From Chitinophagales bacterium (lineage in GTDB: Bacteria > Bacteroidota > Bacteroidia > Chitinophagales > UBA10324), in the NCBI GenBank assembly GCA_013816805.1, contig JACDDS010000007.1:62001-126000 (forward strand): 64,000 nt of DNA, in the 5' to 3' direction. The notes under the pieces are model-generated. The model made no database searches and was not told the DNA's origin. It saw only the letters and a program-made list of their open reading frames with translations. Below are positions 45,157 to 54,625 of this stretch, piece after piece. A program made the translations under genes and the position numbers. How positions within the stretch are numbered: the first letter of the stretch is position 1; every line of letters begins with the position of its first letter.

Positions 45157-45554
45157 GATTTAATAATGTTAAAGACGTTACCAAATAATAAATAGTTTCC
45201 AATTTTTTATTCAATAAAGGTTACCTGGTAATTGTAGAAGTGGGTTCGGACTGAATTCTTTTTTAATATGCTATAAAGCTTAATGCATCATTCCCGGATG
45301 GATATTATTTTCGGGATCATGTTTAGAAAAACAATCATTTCCCACATTATATTTGCAAAGCTTACTATAAATTAATGAAAGGTAGACACCTGCTTTGGAA
45401 TATTACGATAATCCCTTAATTTCACCTTACACAGTTTTACGAATTACAACAGGTAGCTTAGATCCATTCGGGAACAATCAATATCTTTTATAAATCCAAA
45501 TAATAGAGCTTACAATACCTTTGTTGAAATACTTCCTAACCTAACCCTCTATAA
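45157..45554 (+). other. 398-base non-coding region upstream of susC, with two promoter -7 elements
   Basis: No gene of convincing length is present. Two perfect TAnnTTTG elements occur, TATATTTG at 45348-45355 and TACCTTTG at 45516-45523. The first would give a leader of about 190 bases; the only open frame just after it is a 14-codon ATG frame at 45375-45419. No strong hairpin is seen. A long leader or small RNA upstream of a susC gene would be in keeping with Bacteroides polysaccharide loci, but nothing here proves it. Confidence 0.4.
45516..45523 (+). promoter_or_regulatory. Proximal Bacteroidota -7 element for susC
   Basis: TACCTTTG matches TAnnTTTG exactly and ends 31 bases before the susC ATG at 45555. 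No TTG lies at the usual distance upstream, so an activator or alternative sigma factor may be needed. Confidence 0.5.
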
Positions 45555-48527
45555 ATGCAAAGAACTTTACTTCTAATTTTAGGTTGTTTCATTTCTTTTT
45601 CCCTTTGTGCCCAAAATAAGATAGTTCAGGGTACCATTACAGCAAAGGATGATGGGGAACCCTTAACAGGTGTTACGGTTATTATTCAGGGATCTACTAA
45701 AGGGGCTTCCTCCGATTTGGATGGAAAATACAGCATTGAACTAGCTCCTGGAGAAAATGTATTACTCTTTTCTTATATTGGTTATGAGACTCAAACAGTA
45801 GAGGTAAACGACCGTGATGTTGTGAATGTAATACTTGGAGCCGACGTAAAGCTCTTGGGCGATGTTGTTGTGGTTGGTTACGGCACGCAACGGAAAAGTG
45901 ATCTTACAGGTGCCGTTTCATCGGTTCGCGGTGCAGATCTTACAAAGGTTACTTCTCAATCGCCTTTGCAAGCCCTTCAGGGTAAAGTCTCAGGTGTACA
46001 GGTAACCAGCACTTCCGGTGCGCCAGGCGCTAATCCTATAGTACGCATCAGGGGTGTTGGAACTTTCAATAATTCTTCTCCAATATATGTGGTGGATGGC
46101 GTAATACTGGACGATGTCTCCTTCTTAAATTCTGGGGATATACAATCCATGGAAGTTTTGAAAGACGCATCTGCAACGGCTATATATGGTTCGAGAGGAG
46201 CAAATGGAGTCATAATTATTACTACCAAAGAAGGAAAAGCAGGTCAGCCCGCAACCATTAACTTTGAAGCCGAATACAGTCAGCAATTCCTTGCAAAGAA
46301 AATTGATCTCCTGAATGGGGCTGAATTCGCTAACTATGTAAATCAAATTACGCCGGGTACCTACAATAACCTGGATGTAGTCCCTAATACCGACTGGCAA
46401 TCTCTGATTTTTCATTCAGCCCCTATGCAGAATTATCACTTATCAGTTTCGGGCGCTACCGATAAAAGCAATTATTATGTGGCTGTTGGCTATTTTAATC
46501 AGCAGGGCATCATTGAAAATTCTAATTATGAGCGTCTATCCCTGCAGATGAATAATTCCTTTAACATCACAAAGAATATTAAAGTTGGAAATAACCTCAC
46601 CTTTACACCATTCGACAGGCAAAATACTGCTGATGCAACCTATGCTGTATATCGTGCGCAGCCATCGATAGCTCCCTTTAATGCTGATGGTACTTACTCT
46701 GAAGTTCCCGGCGTCGGAAATCCGCTTGCAGCTATTTCCTATACAAATGATTTTGAAAGAGGAATCAGAACCGTAGGAAATGTATTTGGTGATGTGAATT
46801 TTTTAAAAGCATTTACCTTCCACAGCAGCTTTGGAGTAGATGTAAATTACCATGAAAATAGGACGTTTACACCTGTATTTTTTGTATCTCCTCAGCAGCA
46901 AAATGAGATAAATGATCTTTTTGTTGGAAATTCCCACAGTCTCACCTGGCTCTGGGAAAACACTCTTAACTACAAGAAGAGCTTTGGCATTCATTCAGTG
47001 GATGTATTGGCAGGATATACCACGCAAAATTCCTCATCGGAGTTCATTAGTGCTTCTGGTCAAAATATCTTAGGAGGTACCAAAAACCTCTGGTATCTGA
47101 ATGCAGATAACATAGTACCTACTTCCATTAATAACGGCGTTGATCCTAATTTAAACTACTCCCTGATTTCATATCTTTTCAGAATAAATTACAGCTATCA
47201 CAATAAATACCTTTTAACAGCAACCTATCGCAGGGATGGCTCTTCAAAATTTTTGAATGGTAACCGATATGGCATGTTTCCGTCATTTGCTGCAGGCTGG
47301 AACATCATAAATGAAGAGTTCATGAAAACTATTCCAGTGATCACAAATTTAAAATTGCGTGCCAGCTGGGGAATTATTGGAAATGAAAAAATCAGTTATT
47401 TGGATCAATATGCTTTAGTATCTAATGGCATTGGTGCAGTATTCGGAACTAATGAAATACTCTTACCTGGTTCTACTTTTGGCAAAACAGGCAATCCCGA
47501 TTTAAAATGGGAAAGCACGAAGCAAACTGATATTGGACTGGAGATCGGCTTGCTTCAAAACCACCTTACTACCGAATTTGATTATTATCATCGCGTTACT
47601 GATGATATTCTGGTTGAATTATCAACCCCTGGTTATTTTGGCAATGGGGAGGGAGTTAAGGTTCGTTATAATGCGGGATCAGTTCTGAACAGGGGATTTG
47701 AATTTACGATAGGCTATAGCAACGACCTTGGCGGATTCCATTACAGAGTTGGAGCATTGGGTTCAACGGTTCATAATGAAGTAATAACGATAGGAGGAAA
47801 TAGCGGTGTAGATTCTGTATTAATTGGAGGAAATTTAGGGAATGGCCAAACGGTAACTTTAAGCAGTATAGGTCATCCTATTGGAGCTTTCTATGGTTAT
47901 GAAGTGAATGGAATATTTCAGAATGAAGGTGAATTAAGCTCTTACCCTCACCAGGCATTAGCAGGAGTAGGCGATCTGAAGTACGTTGATTTGAACAATG
48001 ACGGGGTCATAAATAGTGCTGACCGCACCTTTATAGGTTCACCCATACCTACCTTTATTTATGGATTTAGCCTGGAAGGTTCTTATTATGGATTTACATT
48101 ATCCTTAGATTTCCAGGGCCAGGCCGGGAATAAAATTTATAATGCAAAGGAAGCCGTAAGGCCTGACCTCTATAATTTTGAACAGCATTCAGCCAATTAC
48201 TGGCACGGAGAGGGTACAAGCAATTATGAGCCGAGGCCTTCCTCCGGCGGCATTAATTACGATCCTTCTACCAGGTTTATCCAGGATGGCTCTTTTCTTC
48301 GTTTAAGGACTGCAACTTTGGGATTTACCCTTCCGAAAACGATTTCTGAAAAGATAAAAATGAGAGAAACAAGAATATACCTGCGCGGAACAAATATCTT
48401 CACGATTACAAAATTCACCGGCTATTCACCTGAAGTGGCAACTGAAGACGTCCTTTCCAGCGGTATTGACTTTGGGGGTTATCCCGTAACTTCAATTTAC
48501 TCTATTGGTGTTAACTTTACATTTTAA
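45555..48527 (+). CDS. susC: SusC-family TonB-dependent outer membrane receptor
   Basis: 990 residues. Signal peptide 1-19. Residues ~22-100 form a carboxypeptidase regulatory-like domain (VQGTITAKDDGEPLTGVTV). The plug starts at about 105 with the SusC signature VVVVGYGTQRKSDLTGAV, then LQALQGKVSGVQVTS, PIYVVDGVI and ATAIYGSRGANGVIIITTK. The barrel continues to the C-terminal GVNFTF. It imports a glycan or its oligosaccharides using TonB energy, forming a pedal-bin complex with the SusD protein encoded 18 bases downstream. The substrate cannot be deduced because no glycoside hydrolase is linked. Confidence 0.95.
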   Translation: MQRTLLLILGCFISFSLCAQNKIVQGTITAKDDGEPLTGVTVIIQGSTKGASSDLDGKYSIELAPGENVLLFSYIGYETQTVEVNDRDVVNVILGADVKLLGDVVVVGYGTQRKSDLTGAVSSVRGADLTKVTSQSPLQALQGKVSGVQVTSTSGAPGANPIVRIRGVGTFNNSSPIYVVDGVILDDVSFLNSGDIQSMEVLKDASATAIYGSRGANGVIIITTKEGKAGQPATINFEAEYSQQFLAKKIDLLNGAEFANYVNQITPGTYNNLDVVPNTDWQSLIFHSAPMQNYHLSVSGATDKSNYYVAVGYFNQQGIIENSNYERLSLQMNNSFNITKNIKVGNNLTFTPFDRQNTADATYAVYRAQPSIAPFNADGTYSEVPGVGNPLAAISYTNDFERGIRTVGNVFGDVNFLKAFTFHSSFGVDVNYHENRTFTPVFFVSPQQQNEINDLFVGNSHSLTWLWENTLNYKKSFGIHSVDVLAGYTTQNSSSEFISASGQNILGGTKNLWYLNADNIVPTSINNGVDPNLNYSLISYLFRINYSYHNKYLLTATYRRDGSSKFLNGNRYGMFPSFAAGWNIINEEFMKTIPVITNLKLRASWGIIGNEKISYLDQYALVSNGIGAVFGTNEILLPGSTFGKTGNPDLKWESTKQTDIGLEIGLLQNHLTTEFDYYHRVTDDILVELSTPGYFGNGEGVKVRYNAGSVLNRGFEFTIGYSNDLGGFHYRVGALGSTVHNEVITIGGNSGVDSVLIGGNLGNGQTVTLSSIGHPIGAFYGYEVNGIFQNEGELSSYPHQALAGVGDLKYVDLNNDGVINSADRTFIGSPIPTFIYGFSLEGSYYGFTLSLDFQGQAGNKIYNAKEAVRPDLYNFEQHSANYWHGEGTSNYEPRPSSGGINYDPSTRFIQDGSFLRLRTATLGFTLPKTISEKIKMRETRIYLRGTNIFTITKFTGYSPEVATEDVLSSGIDFGGYPVTSIYSIGVNFTF

Positions 48528-48545
48528 TTAAGCAGAAAAGCTAAG

Positions 48546-50045
48546 ATGAGACAGTTACTGACATACTTTTTAAAAACAGGCCTTTTTCTTTTAACTTTGT
48601 TACCACTGGGATGTAACAGTTTTCTCGATAAGGTGCCTCAGGGAAATTTAACACAACAGAATTTTCCCGAGAATGCCGATGAAGCATTGCTGGCAACCAA
48701 TGCGGTGTACAATACCCTGCGGAACTGGTATTTCAATTCGGGAGGATATCCTATTCTTGATATCATGAGTGATGATGCTAATAAAGGCAGTAATCCGTCG
48801 GATCAGGCTTCAACCATTGGCCCTTATGATAATTTTACAATCACAACAAGCCAGGACGGTCTCGACAGATGGTGGAACGCATTGTATGAAGGTATTAAGC
48901 GTGCAAACGTTGTAATAGAGAAAGTTCCGGCTATACAGATGGACGAGGGGTTAAAAAACAGGTACATCGCTGAAGCGAAATTTTTAAGAGCGTTATATTA
49001 CTTCGATTTGGTAAGAGCCTGGGGCGGTGTCCCATTAATTACTTCTATAACTCCTCCTTTAACCCTTGCCCGCTCCTCCAGAGAAGAAACATACTCCCTT
49101 ATTGAAGCGGATCTATTGTTTGCCATCGACCACCTTTTTGATAAAACTCAGTACAGCCCGCCAGATATAGGAAGAGCAACCAAAGGTTCAGCTCAGTCAA
49201 TGCTTGCCAAAGTATATATGTTTGAAAATGATTTTACAAACGCTGTTAATTACAGTCAGGCTGTAATTAATTCAGGATTATATTCTCTTGACCCAGATTT
49301 TTCACATATTTTTTCCATTGAAGGACAGTTCAACAATGAATCTGTTTTTGAGGTAGGAGCAATTGGGCAGGAAGGTCCTGAAAAAGGGGGTAATCAGTAT
49401 GCGAATACCCAGGGCGTTCGTGGCTCTCCTAATCTTGGGTGGGGATTTAATCGTCCGTCAATTGACCTTATGAATTCATTTTCGCCCGATGATCCGCGTA
49501 AAGATGCCACAATTATTTTTCTTAATGAAGTGCTGGATGGAATCACAATTCTTGGGGACGGGAGTACCCCCGATGTAACTTACACTGATCAGACTCAAAC
49601 AACAGTCAAAGAAATTGAATGCTATAATCAAAAAGTATTTGTACCAAGCTCCGGCACTACGGCTACCTGGGGAGATAATCGAAAACTTATTCGATATGCT
49701 GATGTACTTTTGATGGCTGCTGAGGCGTTAAATGAAACCGGAAATTCATCACAGGCTTTAACATACCTGAACGAAGTTAGGGCCAGGGCTCGCGGGAGTA
49801 ATACAAGCAATTTACCGGATATTACTGAAACCAATAAAGATTTGTTGCGGGATATTATTATTAATGAGCGAAGATATGAACTGGCAATGGAAGGACATCG
49901 TTTTTGGGATTTAGTGCGAACCAATAAGGCTGCTCAGGTATTAGGAAACTTAGGATTTATGGCAGGAAAAAATGAATTATTTCCAATACCTCAAATTGAA
50001 ATAGATATTTCTCAAGGAACCCTGGAGCAAAATCCGGGATGGTAA
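48546..50045 (+). CDS. susD: SusD/RagB-family surface lipoprotein
   Basis: 499 residues. Lipobox PLGC puts the lipidated Cys at residue 23, followed by NSFLDKVPQGNLT, typical of SusD. TPR-type helices include YIAEAKFLRALYYFDLVRAWGGVPLI near 140, and the C-terminal region has IRYADVLLMAAEALNETGN, YLNEVRARA and INERRYELAMEGHRFWDLVR. It caps the SusC barrel and binds the incoming ligand at the cell surface. Co-transcribed with susC and the LamG lipoprotein. Confidence 0.95.
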   Translation: MRQLLTYFLKTGLFLLTLLPLGCNSFLDKVPQGNLTQQNFPENADEALLATNAVYNTLRNWYFNSGGYPILDIMSDDANKGSNPSDQASTIGPYDNFTITTSQDGLDRWWNALYEGIKRANVVIEKVPAIQMDEGLKNRYIAEAKFLRALYYFDLVRAWGGVPLITSITPPLTLARSSREETYSLIEADLLFAIDHLFDKTQYSPPDIGRATKGSAQSMLAKVYMFENDFTNAVNYSQAVINSGLYSLDPDFSHIFSIEGQFNNESVFEVGAIGQEGPEKGGNQYANTQGVRGSPNLGWGFNRPSIDLMNSFSPDDPRKDATIIFLNEVLDGITILGDGSTPDVTYTDQTQTTVKEIECYNQKVFVPSSGTTATWGDNRKLIRYADVLLMAAEALNETGNSSQALTYLNEVRARARGSNTSNLPDITETNKDLLRDIIINERRYELAMEGHRFWDLVRTNKAAQVLGNLGFMAGKNELFPIPQIEIDISQGTLEQNPGW

Positions 50046-50098
50046 CATCAATTAATTTCATAACAACCCAATTTTTAATCTAAATCAGAAAAATCAAA

Positions 50099-51385
50099 AT
50101 GAAAAAACAGAAATGGAGTTTAATTACTATGGTGGCGATGGCAATCGTTCTCACTGCCATTATGAGCTGTAAAAAAGATAATAACAATACAGCAGAATTT
50201 ACACTTACTGGCATCACTGCAAATGGTACGGATCTTAATGGTTCATCAAGTGCTACCGGAGTAGATCCAAATTCAATATTTATTGTTACTTTTTCAACTA
50301 ATGTAGATGCTTCAACAGTTAATTCGTCAAATATAACTCTCATCCGCCAATCGGATGATTCCACTATTGCAACATCTACTTCTACCACGGGAAATACTAT
50401 CAGGATTACTCCTTCCACAAACTTGGGAAGTGGTAATCTTTATACGCTGACCCTTGGAGCTGGAATAAAATCTACCGATGGAGTATCCTTTGTGCAAACC
50501 ACAAGAACTTTTACTACGTTAGGTGCATATGCACCTGTAGGAGAAGTAGCTTATTGGAACTTCGAAGGAAACGCAAATGACGCCAGTGGAAACGGATATA
50601 ATGCTTCTGCATCCATTGCTGTCAATTATGTGGCAGGAAGAAATACCACTGCAGGCCAGGCAGCGTCCTTTGATGGCAGTACCAGTATTATTGAAATACC
50701 CGGCGGACCGGCTCTTGAGAATACCAGTACTTTCACCTTAAGCTTTTGGATCAATGGTGATACATTAGGTCATCGTTCTTCTGATAGTATTCCTTTTTTG
50801 AAAGGGAATTTTGTTATGGGAGCTGGTTTTTTCAGGGGATTTGAAATAGAATGCGGGGCTACTTTTAATTTCTGTAAGTTTGGAGCTTCCTATGCAGTTA
50901 CGGGAGCACCAACTCCTACAGTAGCAAATGATTTTTATGTAGATGGCAATGGAGAGGATGCATCACATGGTGGATGGCAAGGTATCTTATCTGAGGCCGA
51001 TTTATCTTCTCAAGGGGGTTTCACCGGGCTGTTGGTAGGGAAATGGGCGAATATAGTTATCACTTTTGACGCTAGTACTGAAATACGTAAGATGTATGTT
51101 AATGGCGCATTAACGGAAACAGATGATTTACACTTATGGCCCGCAGGTGACCCATTACAAACAGCTACCGGTTTAGAATTTGAACCGAATGCAACGGATT
51201 TGGGTACCGATTTCGTTTTTGGTTTTGCGGCAGATAGAACTACTACATTCTGGAATGATACACCTTTCGGAAATTATGCCAGCCCGAATGCCAATCACTT
51301 TAAAGGATTATTAGATGATGTTCGTATATATCATAAGGTTATAACTGACGCTGAGATTGCTCAGATGTATAGTTCAGGAAAATAA
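50099..51385 (+). CDS. Surface lipoprotein with Ig-like and LamG/concanavalin-type domains
   Basis: 428 residues. Lipobox TAIMSC, Cys at about residue 22, followed by KKDNNN, an Asp/Lys-rich stretch that may act as a surface-export tag. Residues ~32-145 form a bacterial Ig-like (Big_5) domain (VDPNSIFIVTFSTNVDAST). Residues ~150-425 form a LamG/concanavalin A-like jelly roll (YWNFEGNANDASGNGYNA, SFDGSTSIIEIP, FTLSFWIN, FKGLLDDVRIYHKVITDAEI). Its position directly after susD suggests a surface glycan-binding protein of the uptake complex; an enzyme role is possible but no catalytic motif is evident. A terminator follows. Confidence 0.87.
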   Translation: MKKQKWSLITMVAMAIVLTAIMSCKKDNNNTAEFTLTGITANGTDLNGSSSATGVDPNSIFIVTFSTNVDASTVNSSNITLIRQSDDSTIATSTSTTGNTIRITPSTNLGSGNLYTLTLGAGIKSTDGVSFVQTTRTFTTLGAYAPVGEVAYWNFEGNANDASGNGYNASASIAVNYVAGRNTTAGQAASFDGSTSIIEIPGGPALENTSTFTLSFWINGDTLGHRSSDSIPFLKGNFVMGAGFFRGFEIECGATFNFCKFGASYAVTGAPTPTVANDFYVDGNGEDASHGGWQGILSEADLSSQGGFTGLLVGKWANIVITFDASTEIRKMYVNGALTETDDLHLWPAGDPLQTATGLEFEPNATDLGTDFVFGFAADRTTTFWNDTPFGNYASPNANHFKGLLDDVRIYHKVITDAEIAQMYSSGK

Positions 51386-51408
51386 AATTTTAATAAAAAA
51401 CGATTATT

Positions 51409-51441
51409 AAGGTTTCCGGTTTGCTGCCGGAAACCTTTTTT
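51409..51441 (+). terminator. Rho-independent terminator closing the susC-susD-LamG operon
   Basis: AAGGTTTCCGG (51409-51419) pairs perfectly with CCGGAAACCTT (51427-51437) around a 7-base loop, followed by T-rich sequence. It is 23 bases after the last stop. Confidence 0.9.
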
Positions 51442-51534
51442 ATTTCTTAGATATTCAAAAAAGAACCCCTTTCCTTATCATCAAGGAGATTCAAAAATCC
51501 TTATCCTTTTTTTATAAAGTAACACTTAGTATTC

Positions 51535-51542
51535 TATATTTG
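51535..51542 (+). promoter_or_regulatory. Bacteroidota -7 element for pckA
   Basis: TATATTTG, a perfect TAnnTTTG, 31 bases before the pckA ATG at 51574. Confidence 0.55.
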
Positions 51543-51573
51543 TGTATCACATTTCTTAACCAAAATTTAACCG

Positions 51574-53193
51574 ATGCCGGAAACTGCAGCAGCTAATTAT
51601 AAAGAAGGTTTATCGAAGTATGGTTTTAAGAATTTAAAAACCGTGAATTGGAACTGGAGCCAGGATGAGCTGATTGACCGGACAATTGAGAAAGACCTCG
51701 GGCAATTAACAGACAGCAATGCACTTACCATCGATACAGGAGAATTTACGGGACGGGCTCCGAAAGATAAATATATTGTTAAGGATGCAGTGACAGAGGA
51801 AACGGTATACTGGGGAGAAGTGAATCAACCTTTTACTGAACAGAATTTTGAACCACTTCTCCAGGAATTATTAATGTATTTTCAAGAAAAGGAAGTCTAT
51901 GTTAAAGACGCTTATGCCTGCGCCGATCCCAAGTATCGTCTAAATGTGAGGGTGATATCTGAATTACCATGGGCTGCTTTATTTACAGGAAATCTTTTTT
52001 TACGTCCTTCACAAAATGAATTGGAATCCATTCAGCCTGACTGGTTAATTATTCATGCCCCTTTTTATAAGACAGATCCGAAACGTTATGGTATCCGGTC
52101 AGGAAATTTTGCGATCCTTAACTTTACCCGGAAAATAATTCTCATTGGCGGCACTGCATATACCGGGGAAATAAAAAAAGGGATTTTTACGGTTTTAAAT
52201 TACATCCTGCCTCAGGATCGCAATGTCCTGTCAATGCATTGTTCGGCAAACATTGGTAAAGAAAGGGATACTGCCATTTTCTTTGGATTATCAGGAACAG
52301 GAAAAACCACTTTAAGTGCAGATCCTGAAAGGGGTTTGATAGGAGATGATGAGCATGGGTGGAGTGATGAGGGTATATTTAATTTTGAAGGCGGATGCTA
52401 CGCTAAATGTGTAAATCTCACTGAAGAAAAAGAACCGCAGATCTATCATGCAATCCGGCGGGGAGCATTACTGGAGAATATCCGTTTTTATCCCGGTACC
52501 AACAGAGTTAATTACGATGATATTTCTGTAACAGAAAATACACGTGTATCCTATCCAATTGAGTTTATTGATAATGCGGTAAAGCCGTCGGTAGGTGGGC
52601 ATCCTAAAAATATTTTTTTTCTCACCTGTGATGCCTTTGGTGTTTTACCACCTATTTCAAAGCTCACGCCCGGCCAGGTTATGTATTGGTTTTTGAGTGG
52701 TTATACTGCAAAGGTTGCCGGTACAGAAGCAGGTATTACAGAACCAAAAATTGCTTTTTCTACGTGTTTTGGGTCTCCATTTTTACCATTAAATCCTAAT
52801 AAATATGCAGGGATGCTTGCGGAAAGAATGCAAAAGCACAATGCAAATGTATGGCTTGTAAATACCGGCTGGACAGGTGGACCTTACGGCATAGGTTCCA
52901 GAATGAAACTGTCTTTCACCAGAGCTATGATTACTGAGGCCCTAAAAGGAGATCTGGAAAAGTTAAATTATGAAGTTCACTCTGTTTTTGGTTTGGCATA
53001 TCCTACCTCATGTCCTAATGTGCCGGATCAAATCCTGAACCCGCGCAATACGTGGGCAGATAAGAATGAATATGATGAGCAAACAAATTCGCTGGCAAAT
53101 CAATTTATTAAAAACTTTGAAAAGTTTGCAGCAACAGCAAAGCCTGAAACCCTGGCAGCCGCTCCAAAAATAATGAGCGAAGCAACAAAATAA
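51574..53193 (+). CDS. pckA: ATP-dependent phosphoenolpyruvate carboxykinase
   Basis: 539 residues, the standard ATP-type length. Converts oxaloacetate to PEP with ATP, feeding gluconeogenesis. FTGRAPKDKYIV near residue 50 binds substrate; FFGLSGTGKTTLSADP near 231 is the kinase-1a loop; LIGDDEHGWSDEGIFNFEGG near 249 carries the metal-binding Asp pair; GGHPKNIFFLTCDAFGVLPP and FSTCFGSPFLPL follow. First gene of an operon with rsmE and a DUF4159 gene, spaced by 13 bases each. Confidence 0.97.
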   Translation: MPETAAANYKEGLSKYGFKNLKTVNWNWSQDELIDRTIEKDLGQLTDSNALTIDTGEFTGRAPKDKYIVKDAVTEETVYWGEVNQPFTEQNFEPLLQELLMYFQEKEVYVKDAYACADPKYRLNVRVISELPWAALFTGNLFLRPSQNELESIQPDWLIIHAPFYKTDPKRYGIRSGNFAILNFTRKIILIGGTAYTGEIKKGIFTVLNYILPQDRNVLSMHCSANIGKERDTAIFFGLSGTGKTTLSADPERGLIGDDEHGWSDEGIFNFEGGCYAKCVNLTEEKEPQIYHAIRRGALLENIRFYPGTNRVNYDDISVTENTRVSYPIEFIDNAVKPSVGGHPKNIFFLTCDAFGVLPPISKLTPGQVMYWFLSGYTAKVAGTEAGITEPKIAFSTCFGSPFLPLNPNKYAGMLAERMQKHNANVWLVNTGWTGGPYGIGSRMKLSFTRAMITEALKGDLEKLNYEVHSVFGLAYPTSCPNVPDQILNPRNTWADKNEYDEQTNSLANQFIKNFEKFAATAKPETLAAAPKIMSEATK

Positions 53194-53206
53194 ATTTACC
53201 TGACCT

Positions 53207-53917
53207 TTGGAATTGTTCTACGCTTTTTTAAAAGAGGGCCATCACCTTTATTTTGATAAGGAAGAATCGTTCCATTGCATAAAAGTATTGCGCCACCAGG
53301 CCGGTGATATAATATTAGCTACCGACGGTAAGGGCGCAAAATATAAAGCAATTATTTTGCAGGCGGATCAAAACCAATGTATCCTGGAAGTTACACAGGT
53401 TGTAGAAATTGAAATTTTAAAAAAGCCATTGGTACACATTGCAATTTCTCCAACTAAAAACATAGATCGGCTTGAATGGTTTTTAGAAAAAGCCGTTGAG
53501 ATAGGAGTTAATCAGATTACACTACTAACCTGCAAACGATCAGAGCGAAAAAATGTAAAGGAAGAACGATTTCAGAAAATTGCAATCTCAGCTATGAAGC
53601 AATCGTTGCGTCATTGGCTTCCCACTTTAAACACCCTTACGAAGTGTACTGAATTTTTCAAAATTCCATTTTCAAATCAGAATAAATACATCTGTCATTG
53701 CCAGCACCATACACTACCGTTGTTAAAAAATATTATGCAGCTTAATCAGGATGCCATTATTTTAATCGGTCCGGAAGGAGATTTTTCTAATGATGAAATT
53801 GAGGATGCGGAAAAAAACGGTTATGTCAGTGTAAGTCTGGGAAATGCACGGTTGCGAACAGAAACAGCAGGTATAGTGGCAGTTCACACTTTTCAAATGC
53901 TGAACTCGTTTAACTAG
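53207..53917 (+). CDS. rsmE: 16S rRNA (uracil-1498-N3) methyltransferase RsmE
   Basis: 236 residues. The start is a TTG at 53207; MELFYAFLKEG aligns with the family N-terminus and no ATG is suitably placed. The N-terminal PUA-like domain (residues ~1-70) is followed by a SPOUT methyltransferase knot with PTKNIDRLEWFLEKAVEIGV, LTCKRSERK, LIGPEGDFSNDEI and VSLGNARLRTETAGIVAV. It methylates U1498 of 16S rRNA at the decoding centre. It follows pckA by 13 bases. Confidence 0.92.
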   Translation: MELFYAFLKEGHHLYFDKEESFHCIKVLRHQAGDIILATDGKGAKYKAIILQADQNQCILEVTQVVEIEILKKPLVHIAISPTKNIDRLEWFLEKAVEIGVNQITLLTCKRSERKNVKEERFQKIAISAMKQSLRHWLPTLNTLTKCTEFFKIPFSNQNKYICHCQHHTLPLLKNIMQLNQDAIILIGPEGDFSNDEIEDAEKNGYVSVSLGNARLRTETAGIVAVHTFQMLNSFN

Positions 53918-53930
53918 AATATTTACAATA

Positions 53931-54623
53931 ATGAAGAAGTTTTTAAAAAATTGCTCAATACCTCTTTTACTTTTTATTATAATACCGCTGGTTTCCTTTC
54001 TTTTCATTTCATTTTCACCTGTGCCCACAATAAAGCTAGCCTTGATGAAATACAGTGGAGGAGGTGATTGGTACAATGATGTAAATTCATTAAAGAATCT
54101 TGCTGCCTTCTGTAATAAAAATCTCGGTACCAATTTCGATCCGGATCATGCTACTGTAGAACCTGGCAGCCCCGACCTTTTTAATTATCCTTTTGTGTAT
54201 ATGACAGGACACGGAAATGTGGTCTTTACCAATGAAGATGCAGAGAACCTTCGAAATTATTTAATTGGCGGAGGATTTATAATAGTAAATGATGATTACG
54301 GAATGGATCCTTATGTAAGACCGGCATTTAAAAAAATTTTTCCCGAGCTGGATTTTACAGAAATCCCTTTTTCTCATCCCGTTTACCATCAGAAATACAA
54401 TTTTCCAAATGGGTTGCCCAAGATCCATGAACATGATAAAAAACCTCCCCAGGGATTTGGATTATTTTATGAAGGACGTCTGATAGTCTTTTATGATTAT
54501 GAATGTGATCTCGGCGATGGCTGGGATGATGTGCATAATGATCCTGAAAATATCCGCCTGCAGGCCCTGCAAATGGGTTCTAACGTGATACAATATGTGT
54601 TCTCTTTAAATGAGCCAAAGTAA
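53931..54623 (+). CDS. DUF4159 protein with an N-terminal membrane anchor
   Basis: 230 residues. Residues ~8-30 form a signal or anchor helix. The domain starts LALMKYSGGGDWYNDVNSLKN and continues with FVYMTGHGNVVFTNEDAENL, GGGFIIVNDDYGMDP and GLFYEGRLIVFYDYECDLGDGW, all DUF4159 features; the fold resembles a glutamine-amidotransferase-like or periplasmic binding module. DUF4159 genes often sit near MoxR-type ATPase loci but here the gene closes the pckA-rsmE operon. Function unknown. Confidence 0.85.
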   Translation: MKKFLKNCSIPLLLFIIIPLVSFLFISFSPVPTIKLALMKYSGGGDWYNDVNSLKNLAAFCNKNLGTNFDPDHATVEPGSPDLFNYPFVYMTGHGNVVFTNEDAENLRNYLIGGGFIIVNDDYGMDPYVRPAFKKIFPELDFTEIPFSHPVYHQKYNFPNGLPKIHEHDKKPPQGFGLFYEGRLIVFYDYECDLGDGWDDVHNDPENIRLQALQMGSNVIQYVFSLNEPK

Positions 54624-54625
54624 TT

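Noticed and set aside
45375-45419. A 14-codon ATG frame in the susC leader, possibly a leader peptide
   Set aside because: Too short and without conserved features, rare-codon runs or an attenuator hairpin; kept only as a remark on the region.
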